The notes: generated by a model from the letters alone, not told the origin. A stretch of DNA of 64,000 bases from Arthrobacter rhombi (GCF_900163545.1 NZ_FUHW01000044.1:186001-250000); one strand, 5' to 3'. Positions 36,079 through 45,006 are shown, counted from the stretch's first letter. Program-made: numbers and translations.

Positions 36079-36105
36079 CGAAGTGTCCACTATGTGGACA
36101 CTTCG
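36079..36105. promoter_or_regulatory. 12-bp inverted repeat upstream of MHS transporter (candidate operator)
   Basis: CGAAGTGTCCAC and its exact complement GTGGACACTTCG flank a TAT spacer (36079-36090 and 36094-36105). It lies 51 bases after the lpdA stop and 72 bases before the transporter start. No T tract follows, which favours an operator over a terminator, though it could also end lpdA transcription. Confidence 0.5.
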
Positions 36106-36176
36106 GCAAGCTTCTGGTCAAAAGTTCTAGGATTACCCAAGAATATTGATCATCTCGCACCAAAGGGGTCACGATA

Positions 36177-37574
36177 GTGTCCAGTATGCCCAGCACCGCC
36201 TCTCCAGAAGCGAACACGCGAGGTCGCGTGATTTTCTCGAGCATGATCGGGACGACGGTCGAGTTCTACGACTTCTATGCCTATGCGACGGCTTCCGTCC
36301 TGGTGTTCCCGGCGCTGTTCTTCCCCAATGCCACGAACATCAACGCCATCCTGAGCTCGTTCGCGATCTTCGGGGTCGCCTTCCTCGCCCGTCCTCTCGG
36401 TTCGGTGCTCTTCGGCCATTTCGGAGACAAGGTGGGACGCAAGGGGACCTTGGTGGCCTCGCTGATGACCATGGGCATCGCGACGTTCCTGATCGGCTTC
36501 CTGCCCGAGGCCAGTGGTGGCTTCGTGGTGTTGGCGCCCTTGCTGCTGGTCCTGCTGCGTTTCGCGCAGGGACTGGCCTTGGGAGGCGAATGGTCGGGTG
36601 CTGCGTTGCTGGCCACCGAGAACGCCCCGCCGAATAAACGCGCCATCTACGGCACCTTCCCGCAGTTGGGTGCCCCGATCGGTTTCATCATCGCCAACCT
36701 GGTCTTCGTCGGGCTGCAACTGGGGCTCTCCCCTGAGCAGTTCCAGGCCTGGGGGTGGCGGGTGCCCTTCATCCTCTCAGCGGTCCTCGTCGGCGTCGGG
36801 ATCTATGTGCGGTTGAAGCTGGTGGAATCGGTATCGTTCCAGAACGTCGTGACCCAGAAAAAGGTCATGAATTCCCCGGTCAAGCAGACCTTCAAATTCC
36901 ATTGGCGCCCGGTTCTGGCCGGCACCATCATCATGTTCGCCACCTACGTGCTGTTCTACCTGATGACGTCCTTCACGCTGACCTACGGCACCTCGGCGGC
37001 CACCGTCGATCAGGCCCGCGCCGCGGCCGAAGCCAAGGGCAAGGTCTTTGATGCCGCAGCCGAGGCAGCCTTCGTGCCGGGCCTGGGCGTTCCGCGGACC
37101 GAATTCCTGTGGATGCTGATCATCGGCATGGTGTTCTTCGGGATCTTCATCCTCATTTCAGGACCGCTGGCCGAGAAGTTCGGGCGGCGCCGGTTCCTGC
37201 TGGGTGTTTCGCTGCTGATCCTCGTGTTCGGTGCCTCCTGGACACTGTTCTTCGGCCCCGGTACCGGGGCCGCCATGGTCGGACTGATCATCGGGCTATC
37301 GCTGATGGGGCTGACCTTCGGGCCGATGGCGGCCTACTTGCCGGAACTTTTCCCCGCGAATGTGCGCTATACGGGCTCGGCCGTGGCCTATAACCTGTCC
37401 TCGGTGATCGGAGCGGCCCCCGCGTCCTTCGTGGCCATCGCACTGTGGCAAGCAGGAGGAGGCAATACGGTCTGGGTGGGCGTCTACCTTGCGGCAGCTG
37501 CGGCACTGACGATGGTGGCCTTGCTGATGACCGGCGAGACCAAGGACCAGGACTTCGAGAACAACGTCGCCTAA
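36177..37574 (+). CDS. MFS transporter, metabolite:H+ symporter (MHS) family
   Basis: 465 residues with 12 membrane segments. The opening GTTVEFYDFYAYATASVLVF is the signature of the MHS group (ShiA, ProP, KgtP relatives), and FGHFGDKVGRKGTL is its loop 2-3 motif; LRFAQGLALGGEWSGAALL follows in helix 4. These proteins import organic acids or osmolytes with protons; the substrate is not evident. GTG 36177 has AAGGGG 8 bases upstream; ATG 36186 is an alternative. An unusual insertion around 275-310 (AAAEAKGKVFDAAAEAAF) lies between helices 7 and 8. Control by the inverted repeat at 36079 is possible. Confidence 0.88.
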   Translation: MSSMPSTASPEANTRGRVIFSSMIGTTVEFYDFYAYATASVLVFPALFFPNATNINAILSSFAIFGVAFLARPLGSVLFGHFGDKVGRKGTLVASLMTMGIATFLIGFLPEASGGFVVLAPLLLVLLRFAQGLALGGEWSGAALLATENAPPNKRAIYGTFPQLGAPIGFIIANLVFVGLQLGLSPEQFQAWGWRVPFILSAVLVGVGIYVRLKLVESVSFQNVVTQKKVMNSPVKQTFKFHWRPVLAGTIIMFATYVLFYLMTSFTLTYGTSAATVDQARAAAEAKGKVFDAAAEAAFVPGLGVPRTEFLWMLIIGMVFFGIFILISGPLAEKFGRRRFLLGVSLLILVFGASWTLFFGPGTGAAMVGLIIGLSLMGLTFGPMAAYLPELFPANVRYTGSAVAYNLSSVIGAAPASFVAIALWQAGGGNTVWVGVYLAAAAALTMVALLMTGETKDQDFENNVA

Positions 37575-37589
37575 TTCCTTCCCGAACCA

Positions 37590-37627
37590 CTGAAGGCCTG
37601 CCACCCTCACGGGTGGCAGGCCTTCAG
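37590..37627. terminator. Bidirectional hairpin between MHS transporter and carboxylase gene
   Basis: A perfect 17-bp stem (37590-37606 with 37611-37627) with loop TCAC, between the convergent stops at 37574 and 37643. Confidence 0.8.
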
Positions 37628-37642
37628 TCATGATCCGGAGGT

Positions 37643-39409
37643 TTAGTCCAGGATGCTGGCCAGAACCGCCCCGGCGGATACGGTCTCTCCCGCGGTGGCG
37701 GTCAGCCCCTTGATGGTTCCTGCGCGGTGGGCTGTCAGTGGCTGTTCCATCTTCATGGCCTCCAGCACGACGACAAGGTCACCTTCGGCCACGATGTCGC
37801 CATCGGCGACGGCAACCTTCACGATGGTTCCCTGCATGGGTGAGGTCAGGCTGTCACCGGTGGTCGTGCTGCCCGAACCGCTCCGGTTGGTGCGTTTACG
37901 TTTGGACTTGCCATTGCTCTTCGCGCTCCCTGAGGAGCCGCCCAGACCGGCCGGCAGGATGACCTCGAGGCGTTTGCCCCCGACTTCCACGGTGACCTTC
38001 TGGCGCTCATCCGGGTTCTCGGTGGCAGCCCCGGAAGGGCTCCACGGTTCGATGGTGTTCTCGTACTCCGTCTCGATCCAGCGGGTGTGGACGGTGAAGG
38101 CGCCGGTGGTGGGCACAAAAGCCGGATCTGCCATGACGGCGCGGTGGAAGGGGATCACCGTGGGCATGCCCTCGACGACCATTTCATCCAGGGCACGACG
38201 GGCCCTGCCGGCGGCTTCGTTGCGGGTAGCGCCGGTGACGATGAGCTTGGCGATCATCGAGTCGAAATTCCCCGAAACGGTTTCGCCTTGTTCCACCCCC
38301 GAATCGACGCGGACACCGGGCCCGGTGGGCAGGTGGAGCGTGGAGATGGTCCCGGGGGCGGGCATGAACCCGCGTCCGGCATCCTCGCCGTTGATGCGGA
38401 ACTCGAAGGAGTGGCCCCGGAGCTGGGGGTCTGAATATCCGAGCTCTTCCCCGCGGGCCATTCTGAACTGTTCGCGCACCAGATCGATGCCGGAGACTTC
38501 TTCGGAGACGGTGTGCTCCACCTGGAGGCGGGTGTTGACCTCCAGGAAGGAGATGACCCCGTCAGTGCCGATCAGGAACTCGCAGGTACCGGCCCCCACG
38601 TAGTTCGCTTCGCGCAGGATGGCCTTGGAGGATTCGTAGAGGCTCCGGGTCTGTTCCTCGCTCAAGAAGGGGGCTGGAGCCTCTTCGACGAGCTTCTGGT
38701 TCCGGCGCTGCAGCGAGCAGTCGCGGGTGGAGACGATCACGACGTTGCCGTGGGAGTCGGCCAGGCACTGGGTTTCGACATGCCGGGGAGCATCGAGGAA
38801 TCGCTCGATGAAACATTCACCACGGCCGAAGGCGGCGGTGGCCTCACGGACAGCAGACTCATAGGCCTCAGCGATTTCATCCCGGTGGCGAACCACCTTG
38901 ATGCCCCGGCCGCCACCACCGTAGGCGGCCTTGATGGCCAACGGCAGGCCGTGCTGGTCGGCGAATTCCAGGACTTCCTGCGTCGACTTGACCGGCTCTT
39001 TGGTTCCGGGGACCAGGGGAGCGCCGACCTTGGTGGCGATATGGCGGGCCTGTACCTTATCGCCGAGCTGGGCGATGGCTTCGGGGGAGGGGCCGATCCA
39101 GATCAGCCCTGCGTCAATGACCCGCTGGGCAAATTCGGCGTTCTCCGACAGGAAGCCGTAACCGGGATGCACGGCGTCGGCGCCGGAGGCCCGGGCGGCC
39201 TCCAGGACCTTATCCATCACCAGATACGAATCGGCGGCACTCTGGCCGCCGAGCGCGAAGGCCTCGTCGGCGAGCCGGACGTGCAGAGCCTCGCGGTCGG
39301 GTTCGGCGTAGACGGCGACGGAGGCGATGCCTTCGTCGCGGGCCGCGCGGATGACTCGGACGGCGATCTCGCCACGGTTGGCGATGAGGACCTTGGTCAG
39401 CTGGGGCAT
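37643..39409 (-). CDS. accA3: Acetyl/propionyl-CoA carboxylase alpha subunit (biotin carboxylase + BCCP)
   Basis: 588 residues. Residues 1-450 are biotin carboxylase ([32 protein letters not shown]-grasp loop [25 protein letters not shown]). A linker rich in G, S, K and R (about 475-510) leads to a C-terminal biotin-carrier domain with the biotinylated Lys553 in EAMKMEQP. It carboxylates its own biotin; the AccD-type partner at 48623-50236 moves the CO2 to an acyl-CoA. AAGGAG lies 11 bases ahead of the ATG. A 15-bp palindrome of the same type as that upstream of accD lies about 100 bases upstream. The BirA gene is also in this window. Confidence 0.93.
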   Translation of the reverse strand: MPQLTKVLIANRGEIAVRVIRAARDEGIASVAVYAEPDREALHVRLADEAFALGGQSAADSYLVMDKVLEAARASGADAVHPGYGFLSENAEFAQRVIDAGLIWIGPSPEAIAQLGDKVQARHIATKVGAPLVPGTKEPVKSTQEVLEFADQHGLPLAIKAAYGGGGRGIKVVRHRDEIAEAYESAVREATAAFGRGECFIERFLDAPRHVETQCLADSHGNVVIVSTRDCSLQRRNQKLVEEAPAPFLSEEQTRSLYESSKAILREANYVGAGTCEFLIGTDGVISFLEVNTRLQVEHTVSEEVSGIDLVREQFRMARGEELGYSDPQLRGHSFEFRINGEDAGRGFMPAPGTISTLHLPTGPGVRVDSGVEQGETVSGNFDSMIAKLIVTGATRNEAAGRARRALDEMVVEGMPTVIPFHRAVMADPAFVPTTGAFTVHTRWIETEYENTIEPWSPSGAATENPDERQKVTVEVGGKRLEVILPAGLGGSSGSAKSNGKSKRKRTNRSGSGSTTTGDSLTSPMQGTIVKVAVADGDIVAEGDLVVVLEAMKMEQPLTAHRAGTIKGLTATAGETVSAGAVLASILD

Positions 39410-39510
39410 GGCGGGTGGAACTCCTTAAACTTTGCTGTTTGGAGCCTACCTGCGCTTGTGGGTTATCCACGTAATCCCACGCCATGCTCCGGAGAGTCTC
39501 CACCTAATTT

Positions 39511-39525
39511 TGTAGTCATCCTACA
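39511..39525. promoter_or_regulatory. TGTAG-N5-CTACA palindrome upstream of accA3 (candidate operator)
   Basis: TGTAG TCATC CTACA, extended on both sides to TTTTGTAG/CTACAAAA (39508-39528). Read on the carboxylase strand it is TGTAGGATGACTACA, agreeing with the site at 50328-50342 upstream of accD at 12 of 15 positions. It is 102 bases ahead of the ATG. It could instead be a weak terminator of the HTH gene at 39539, but the match to the accD site favours an operator. Confidence 0.6.
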
Positions 39526-39538
39526 AAACAGTGGTTCC

Positions 39539-39859
39539 CTATCCGCCGTCGGCGATGTCCCGCAGGGCTGCGAGGTGCCGTTCCCAGGTCTCCCGCCCCT
39601 CGGAGGTGAGCGAAAACCAGGTCCGCGGACGTTTGCCGACGAAGCCCTTACGGACCTTCACGATCCCTGCCGTTTCGAGTTGGGAGGCCTGGCGGCTTAG
39701 GACCGAATCGCTGACCTGCAGATGATCCCGTACGACGGCGAACTCCGATTCGTCGGTGCCGGCGATGGCGGCGACCAGGGAGAAGCGCACGGGGTGGGCG
39801 AGTTGGTCGGAGAGTTTGAGCCGAGGGTGCTCATCCTGGTTCTCCTGTGCCGTGGTCAT
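39539..39859 (-). CDS. Small winged-helix transcriptional regulator (MarR/ArsR-like, HTH_34 type)
   Basis: 106 residues forming little more than one winged helix: LSDQLAHPVRFSLVAAIAGT, EFAVVRDHLQVSDSVLSRQA with the recognition helix VSDSVLSRQASQLETAG, then a wing with KVRKGFVGKRPRTWFSLTSEG. These regulators bind DNA as dimers and often control the adjacent membrane protein gene and themselves. It overlaps that upstream gene by four bases (ATGA). The operator-like sequence at 40601-40612 is the likely target. No ligand-binding domain is present. Confidence 0.85.
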   Translation of the reverse strand: MTTAQENQDEHPRLKLSDQLAHPVRFSLVAAIAGTDESEFAVVRDHLQVSDSVLSRQASQLETAGIVKVRKGFVGKRPRTWFSLTSEGRETWERHLAALRDIADGG

Positions 39860-40539
39860 TTCCCCGCCTCCCACCAGGCACCGATGACCGAGTTCAGCGT
39901 CAGTGCCGTGGCGATGACGAGGGTGAACCAGAGTTCGCCGGAAAACACCGTGGTCGTCAGGATGACGCCGAGCGCCCAGAGGCCACCCCAGATCGCCATG
40001 AACGTCACCCAACGCCGGGCGAAACCGCGTTTGGTAGAACGCCCGAAGACCATCATGAAAGCCAGCAGGATCCCGAGCCAGATCAAGAGGGCGATGAGCG
40101 GCAGGGCCACGGCGGACTCGTCGAATAGTCCAACGAACCAGAAGGAGATCATGGTCAGGGAACTGATGGCTCCCAGCCCCAGCAGCATGGTGATATGCGG
40201 CCAGCTGGCTCCGGCGCGGGAGGCGGACTCCAACCGGCTCGCCTCGTCCAGTAAGCCGCGGGCGGCTTCGGCGGTGGGATGGGTGGGGGTGGTTTCCGGC
40301 ATGGGTTCCGGCGTCGCCGGTTCCAGGGACTCGCGTCGTGCGGCGGCAGTGGCAGCGGCGGAGGTGGAAGCCCAGACGGCGCCCAGCAGGGCGCCGATGG
40401 ATCCGGCCATGACCGGGAGCTGGGGTTTGCCCGTGGTCAGGCCGAAGATGAATAGGCCGACCATGCAGGCGATGCCCAGGGCAAAGCCGATCCATGCGTA
40501 GCGCTGGCCGTTGACTGTCTTTTTCTCTGCTGTGTGCAT
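39856..40539 (-). CDS. Polytopic membrane protein co-transcribed with winged-helix regulator
   Basis: 227 residues. Two hydrophobic segments (about 14-33 and 40-62) are followed by a polar stretch rich in E, P and A (65-105), then four further segments (about 112-135, 141-165, 175-195, 200-220) with a basic loop GRSTKRGFARRW. I do not recognise a named family. It is coupled to the regulator gene, a pairing common in Actinobacteria, where the membrane protein may sense or respond to the signal. AGGAG precedes the ATG, and a clear promoter with an internal palindrome lies about 60 bases upstream. Confidence 0.7.
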   Translation of the reverse strand: MHTAEKKTVNGQRYAWIGFALGIACMVGLFIFGLTTGKPQLPVMAGSIGALLGAVWASTSAAATAAARRESLEPATPEPMPETTPTHPTAEAARGLLDEASRLESASRAGASWPHITMLLGLGAISSLTMISFWFVGLFDESAVALPLIALLIWLGILLAFMMVFGRSTKRGFARRWVTFMAIWGGLWALGVILTTTVFSGELWFTLVIATALTLNSVIGAWWEAGK

Positions 40540-40594
40540 CTCGACTCCTGGGACGGGGCGGCCGGGCCGGAGAGCCCGACCACCTGACGCACTC

Positions 40595-40623
40595 AGTTTA
40601 GAAAGTACTTTCCATTATTGCAA
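40595..40623 (-). promoter_or_regulatory. Promoter with internal GAAAGTACTTTC operator for membrane protein/HTH operon
   Basis: On the - strand TTGCAA (40623-40618) and TAAACT (40600-40595) are spaced exactly 17 bases. The perfect 12-bp palindrome GAAAGTACTTTC (40601-40612) fills the spacer next to the -10. A second AAGTACTT core lies at 40622-40629, overlapping the -35. The start codon is about 55 bases downstream. Auto-repression by the winged-helix protein is the natural reading. Confidence 0.7.
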
Positions 40624-40641
40624 GTACTTTCTAGAAATTAT

Positions 40642-41355
40642 TCAGCCCCACAGATCGGTGATCGACAGCTCCGCGGAGACCAGCAGGTGACGCAGCGTGT
40701 TCACTGATAGGCCGACCACGGTGTGCGGGTCGCCGTCGATGCCGGTGATGAAGGCTGCGCCGCGGCCGTCGATGGTGAAGGCCCCGGCGCAGGGCAACGG
40801 TTCCCCGGTGGCCACATAGGCCTCGATCTCCTCATCGGTGACCTCATCGAAGCTGACCGAGGCCGAGGCCACGGTGCCCAGCGTGGCCCCCGTACCGCCG
40901 TCGTCCTCTTCGGTGCTGCGGTTGTCCACGAGCCAATGGCCGGTGTGGAGCACCCCGGTCTTCCCCCGCATCGCCTTCCAGCGCTCGATGGCCACCTCGG
41001 CGGCAGGGGGTTTGCCGTAGGAGACCCCGTCGAGTTCAAAAACCGAGTCGCAGCCCAGAACGACGGCGCCGTCGGCCGCTTCGAGGGCTGCCACCGACTC
41101 CGCCTTGGTCCGGGCGAGCAGCAACGCCATCGACGGGGCATCCAGTGAACCTCCCAGACGCTCGGCGGCCTCGGCCACGGCAGCGTCCTCATCGACGTCG
41201 GAGACGATGGCCTCGAAGTCGATGCCCGCGTCCGTCAGGATCCTGGCCCGTCCCGGGGAGCGGGAGGCCAGCACCAGCAGTGGCGGTTCCTCCTCGGCCC
41301 CGGGGTCTGCGGGATCGGCGTTGGCGGTACGGGGGGAGGAAGGGTCCATGCTCAT
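40642..41355 (-). CDS. maf: Maf-like nucleoside triphosphate pyrophosphatase
   Basis: 237 residues from ATG 41355. Maf proteins hydrolyse non-standard or excess nucleoside triphosphates to the monophosphates. The signature LVLASRSPGRARILTDAGI is at about 27-45; VLGCDSVFELDG carries the catalytic Asp, and GKPP, EIEAYVATGEPLPCAGAF and GDPHTVVGLSV are typical. In M. tuberculosis a maf gene (Rv3282) also neighbours accD5/accE5. An acidic extension of about 25 residues precedes the domain. It follows the MMPL gene by four bases on the same strand and may share its transcript. Confidence 0.9.
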   Translation of the reverse strand: MSMDPSSPRTANADPADPGAEEEPPLLVLASRSPGRARILTDAGIDFEAIVSDVDEDAAVAEAAERLGGSLDAPSMALLLARTKAESVAALEAADGAVVLGCDSVFELDGVSYGKPPAAEVAIERWKAMRGKTGVLHTGHWLVDNRSTEEDDGGTGATLGTVASASVSFDEVTDEEIEAYVATGEPLPCAGAFTIDGRGAAFITGIDGDPHTVVGLSVNTLRHLLVSAELSITDLWG

Positions 41356-41359
41356 GCCC

Positions 41360-44206
41360 CTACCGTAATGCGTCCACCGGGGTGTCGGCACGGTGGGCGG
41401 GATGGCCCGGTCCGCCGGTGTCGTCGCTGCCGTCGTCTCCGCCTCCACCGTGGGGGCCGCCGGACTCGGGGTCTGATCCACCGGCCGGGCCCCCCGCGGG
41501 GCCGGCCGTGTCCAGTGCGGCGATCTTCGCGCCTTCGACGTCCACATCGGGAAGGACCTTATCCAGCCACTTCGGGATGTACCACGCGCGGCGCCCCAGC
41601 AGGTGCATGATCGCCGGGGTGATCGTCATCCTGACCACGAACGCATCCAGCAGCACACCAATCGCCAGCGCGAAGCCGATGGCCCGGATCATCGTCAGTT
41701 CGGCGAAGATGAAGCCGGCGAAGACGCTGGTCATGATCAGTGCCGCGGCGGTGACCACGGGGGCCGAATGAGCGAACCCCGAGCGGACGGCGGCCTTCGG
41801 GTCCTCGCCGTGGGCAAAGGACTCCCGCATGCCCGAAACCAGGAACACCTGGTAGTCCATGGCCAGGCCGAAGAGGATGCCGATCAGCAAGATCGGCAGG
41901 AAACTCATGATCGGCCCCGGGGTCGCCACCCCGAAGATCCCTGAGAGCCAACCCCATTGATAAACCGCGACCGTGGCACCGAAGGAGGCCATCAGGGACA
42001 GCAGGAAACCTCCAGTGGCCAGGATCGGCACGATCACCGAACGGAAGACCAGCAGCAGGAGCACCAGGGAGAGCCCGACGACGATGCCCAGGTAGAGCGG
42101 CAACACCTCGGCCAGACGCTCGGAGACGTCAATCTGCGCGGTGACCTGGCCGGTCAGGGCCAGATGTGCTCCGGTCTCGGCTTCGATCCCCGACGAAGCG
42201 TTGCGGATGTCGGTGACCACTTGCTCGGTCGCCGGGTCGGCAGGGCCTTCCTCGGGGACGATCTGCAGCACTGCCAGCGTGTTGTCATCGTTGATGCCCA
42301 CGGGAACTGCGGCGACGACTCCGTTGATGCCGCGCAGTTCGTCAGCGATGTCCAGGTTCTTGGCTTCAGCTTCATCTGCGTCCAACCCGGCCGGCAGATC
42401 AGCCAAGGCGATGATGGGCCCGTTATAGCCGGCACCAAATTTATCGCTGAGCAGTTCGTACGCCTGGTGGGCGCTGGAATCGACAGGTTCCGCGCTGCCG
42501 TCGGGCAGGGCCGTGCGGAGTTGCAGGGCAGGGATCGCCATGATGCCCAGCAACAGGATGCCGATCAAACCCATGAGGATCGGCTTCCTGGTCACGAAGG
42601 CACCCCATCCGCGATTGCCCGCGGCATTGGGGTGGGCTGCGGAATCGACACTGTCGTCGGCGGGGCCTGTCGCCGGCGCGACAGCCGTGGCGGCAGCCTT
42701 GCGCCAGGCGCGCTTGCTGATGAGCCGGCGGCCGATGAAGCCCAGCAGTGCCGGGGTGAGTGTGATGGCGATGAGCACGGCCATGGCCACGGTGAAGGCG
42801 GCCGAAAGTCCCAGCACCGACAGGAACGGCAGGGCGGGAACGGCCAGCGCCGAGAGGGCGATGATCACCGTCAGGCCGGCGAAGACCACGGCGTTGCCGC
42901 TGGTGCCGGTCGCCCGCCCGATCGATTCCTCCAGGTCCATGCCGTCCAACAGCTGTCGACGATGTCGGTGCACGATGAACAGCGAATAGTCGATGCCTAC
43001 GGCCAGCCCGAGCATCAGGGCCAGTGCGGGAGTGATCGAAGCCATCTCGATCACACTGGACAGGGCAAGGGTTCCGCCGACACCGGCTCCGACGCCGAGG
43101 ACTGCCATCAGCAGTGGCAGGCCGGCGGCGACGAACGTTCCGAGCATCACCAACAGGACGACGGCGGCAATCACCAGCCCGATGATCTCGGCCGAACCGA
43201 AGATGGAGGAGATGTCCTGGACGATTTCCGTGGAGTAGTCCACCTTCAATCCGGTGGACGTCGCTTCGCCGGCAATATCCTTGATCTCATCGCGGGTTTC
43301 AGAGGTCAGGGCATCGGCAGAGCCGGTGAAGGAGACATTGACGGCAACGGTTGTCCCGTCCTGGGAGACGAAGCGCATGCCATCGGTGGATTTGGCCTGG
43401 CGTTTGCCCAGGGCCAGATCCTTCTTGCCTTGCTCAAGCTTCTGCGCTGACTTTTCGAGTTTTTTCTCGCTCGCGGAGACCTCGGATTCCTTCGCCGTGA
43501 TCTGCTGTTCGGCGGCATCGAGTTGCTGGGCCGAGGCATCGAGCTTGGCCTGACCCTGATCGAGCTGCTTTTCGGTGGCCTCCAGCTTGGCGCGCTGGGC
43601 GGCAAGCTGCCGCGGGGGGATGGCCCCGGCTTGTGCCGCACCGTCAAGTTTGGTCTGCGCGTCCTTGAGCTCGGCGCGTCCGTCGTCGATCTTGGCTTGT
43701 TCGGGTTTGAGCTTCTGCCGTCCGTCGGCGATGTCCTTCTTGGCGTCGGCGATCTGGTCCTTGCCGTCCGCCAGTTGCTGCCGTCCGTCGGTGAGTTGCT
43801 TTTCGCCGTCGTCGAGCTTCTGCTGGGAGTCGTCGAGTTTTTGTTGGGCGTCGTCCAGCTGCTTCTGTGTGGTGAAGGGGTTGGAGGCCTCCCGGACATC
43901 CGGGAGGGCTTCGAGCTCGTCCAGTGACGTACCAATGGCCTTCTTCTGGTCCGTGGTGAACTTCTTACCGTCGGAGGTCTGGTAGACGATCGAACCGCTG
44001 CCGCCCGAGAATTCGGGCATCTCCTTCTTGAGGGTATCCAGCGCGCGCTGGGTCTCGGTGCCGGGGATGGAGAAGCTGTTGGTCAGGGTACCCATGAAGG
44101 CGCCGGCGGACAGGCCGATGGCCAGCAGGCCCACGATCCAGGCCGAGAGGACGGCCCAGCGACGGCGGTAGGCCATGCGGCCGAGTTTGTAGAGGAAGGT
44201 GGCCAT
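41360..44206 (-). CDS. MMPL-family RND transporter with long coiled-coil insertion
   Basis: 948 residues. It has two six-helix halves, each with a large outer loop after the first helix, as in MmpL/RND proteins; the proton-relay type segments LAVGIDYSLFIVHRHR and FGLAMDYQVFLVSGMRE are both present. The first outer loop contains about 160 extra residues (112-272) of coiled coil with repeated LxDGxxQL-type units, similar in style to YhgE/Pip proteins. The Gly/Asp-rich tail is cytoplasmic. It likely exports a lipid or hydrophobic drug with protons. The TetR gene lies three bases upstream and should repress it. Confidence 0.88.
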   Translation of the reverse strand: MATFLYKLGRMAYRRRWAVLSAWIVGLLAIGLSAGAFMGTLTNSFSIPGTETQRALDTLKKEMPEFSGGSGSIVYQTSDGKKFTTDQKKAIGTSLDELEALPDVREASNPFTTQKQLDDAQQKLDDSQQKLDDGEKQLTDGRQQLADGKDQIADAKKDIADGRQKLKPEQAKIDDGRAELKDAQTKLDGAAQAGAIPPRQLAAQRAKLEATEKQLDQGQAKLDASAQQLDAAEQQITAKESEVSASEKKLEKSAQKLEQGKKDLALGKRQAKSTDGMRFVSQDGTTVAVNVSFTGSADALTSETRDEIKDIAGEATSTGLKVDYSTEIVQDISSIFGSAEIIGLVIAAVVLLVMLGTFVAAGLPLLMAVLGVGAGVGGTLALSSVIEMASITPALALMLGLAVGIDYSLFIVHRHRRQLLDGMDLEESIGRATGTSGNAVVFAGLTVIIALSALAVPALPFLSVLGLSAAFTVAMAVLIAITLTPALLGFIGRRLISKRAWRKAAATAVAPATGPADDSVDSAAHPNAAGNRGWGAFVTRKPILMGLIGILLLGIMAIPALQLRTALPDGSAEPVDSSAHQAYELLSDKFGAGYNGPIIALADLPAGLDADEAEAKNLDIADELRGINGVVAAVPVGINDDNTLAVLQIVPEEGPADPATEQVVTDIRNASSGIEAETGAHLALTGQVTAQIDVSERLAEVLPLYLGIVVGLSLVLLLLVFRSVIVPILATGGFLLSLMASFGATVAVYQWGWLSGIFGVATPGPIMSFLPILLIGILFGLAMDYQVFLVSGMRESFAHGEDPKAAVRSGFAHSAPVVTAAALIMTSVFAGFIFAELTMIRAIGFALAIGVLLDAFVVRMTITPAIMHLLGRRAWYIPKWLDKVLPDVDVEGAKIAALDTAGPAGGPAGGSDPESGGPHGGGGDDGSDDTGGPGHPAHRADTPVDALR

Positions 44207-44209
44207 GGT

Positions 44210-44875
44210 TTAGGCCTCTCGGATCTGGGCCGGGGTGGCCGGGACGTTCAGGGTGGGGAAGCCATCGCGTAGTTGGCTCAGCGCTGTGGTCAGATGCTGC
44301 TGCAAGATGGTGATGGAGGCCTCGGAGAGATCGCCGCCGGCCTGTTCGATCCAGAAGTCGACGGCGGCGCGGCCGGCACCGATGATCGAGTTGGCGAAGA
44401 CCGAGGCGGTCAGCGGGTCGGTGGACGGAACCCGGGTCACGATCATCGCCACCAGGCGTTCGGCGCAGTCGTTCCAGGATTCCAGTTCCAGGCGGTCCAG
44501 TTGCGGACTGCTGTGGGACACGGTGACGAGTTCGGCGACCGGGGCCAGAAGACTGCGATCGGCCATGCCGTTCAGGGCGTTCACGGCGGCCGACATGATC
44601 GGCAGTTCGCGCGGCTGCGCCTCGAAGAGCTGGATGACATGTTCCACGAAGGCCTCAGTGGGGCCGTTCAGGGCTGCTTCGAGGGAGGGGAAGTAGTTGA
44701 AGAAGGTGCGCCGCGAGACGCCGGCGGCATCGGCGACCCGATCGGCGGTCACCGCTTCGAAGCCCTCGGCGCGCAGCAGCGTCATGGCCGCGTCGACGAT
44801 GGCGGCGCGGGTGGCTGTTTTGTTGATTTCGCGGCGCGAGGGGCCACTGGTGGAGGATTCGGGAAGCGGAGTCAC
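44210..44875 (-). CDS. TetR-family repressor of the MMPL operon
   Basis: 221 residues from GTG 44875. The N-terminal HTH is canonical (RAAIVDAAMTLLRAEGFEAV, DRVADAAGVSRRTFFNYFPS at about 35-65); the helical C-terminal domain would bind an inducer. The frame is open far upstream but residues before the GTG have no coding character. The GTG sits seven bases past a -10 element, so the transcript should be leaderless. A palindrome overlaps the promoter. It is the first gene of an operon with the MMPL transporter, three bases downstream, suggesting self-regulated efflux. Confidence 0.88.
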   Translation of the reverse strand: MTPLPESSTSGPSRREINKTATRAAIVDAAMTLLRAEGFEAVTADRVADAAGVSRRTFFNYFPSLEAALNGPTEAFVEHVIQLFEAQPRELPIMSAAVNALNGMADRSLLAPVAELVTVSHSSPQLDRLELESWNDCAERLVAMIVTRVPSTDPLTASVFANSIIGAGRAAVDFWIEQAGGDLSEASITILQQHLTTALSQLRDGFPTLNVPATPAQIREA

Positions 44876-44882
44876 CTTCGTT

Positions 44883-44912
44883 ACACTACGTGCAAGTTTG
44901 CACACTGTGCAA
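44883..44912 (-). promoter_or_regulatory. Leaderless promoter with TTGCACACTGTGCAA operator for TetR-MMPL operon
   Basis: On the - strand -35 TTGCAC (44912-44907), 18-base spacer, and -10 TAGTGT (44888-44883); the GTG starts seven bases later. The 15-bp palindrome TTGCACACTGTGCAA (44898-44912) covers the -35, and GTGCAAGT is directly repeated at 44890-44897 and 44907-44914, offering two repressor contacts. Confidence 0.65.
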
Positions 44913-44972
44913 GTTGGTGATGAGGGTGCCGGAAGAACGCGGAAGAAGCTGAAGAAGCGGAGGAAGCGAAGA

Positions 44973-45006
44973 GGGCCCCGCGCTGCGCATCGGCAGTGCG
45001 GGGCCC
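44973..45006 (-). terminator. Hairpin terminator of the dicarboxylate/glutamate symporter gene
   Basis: A 9-bp all-G/C stem (44973-44981 with 44998-45006) with a 16-base loop, 24 bases beyond the stop of the - strand symporter gene. No T tract. Confidence 0.5.

Noticed and set aside
41957-43450. 497-codon + strand frame inside the MMPL gene
   Set aside because: Gln/Gly/Asp-rich shadow translation of the opposite strand; the MMPL motifs on the - strand are clear.
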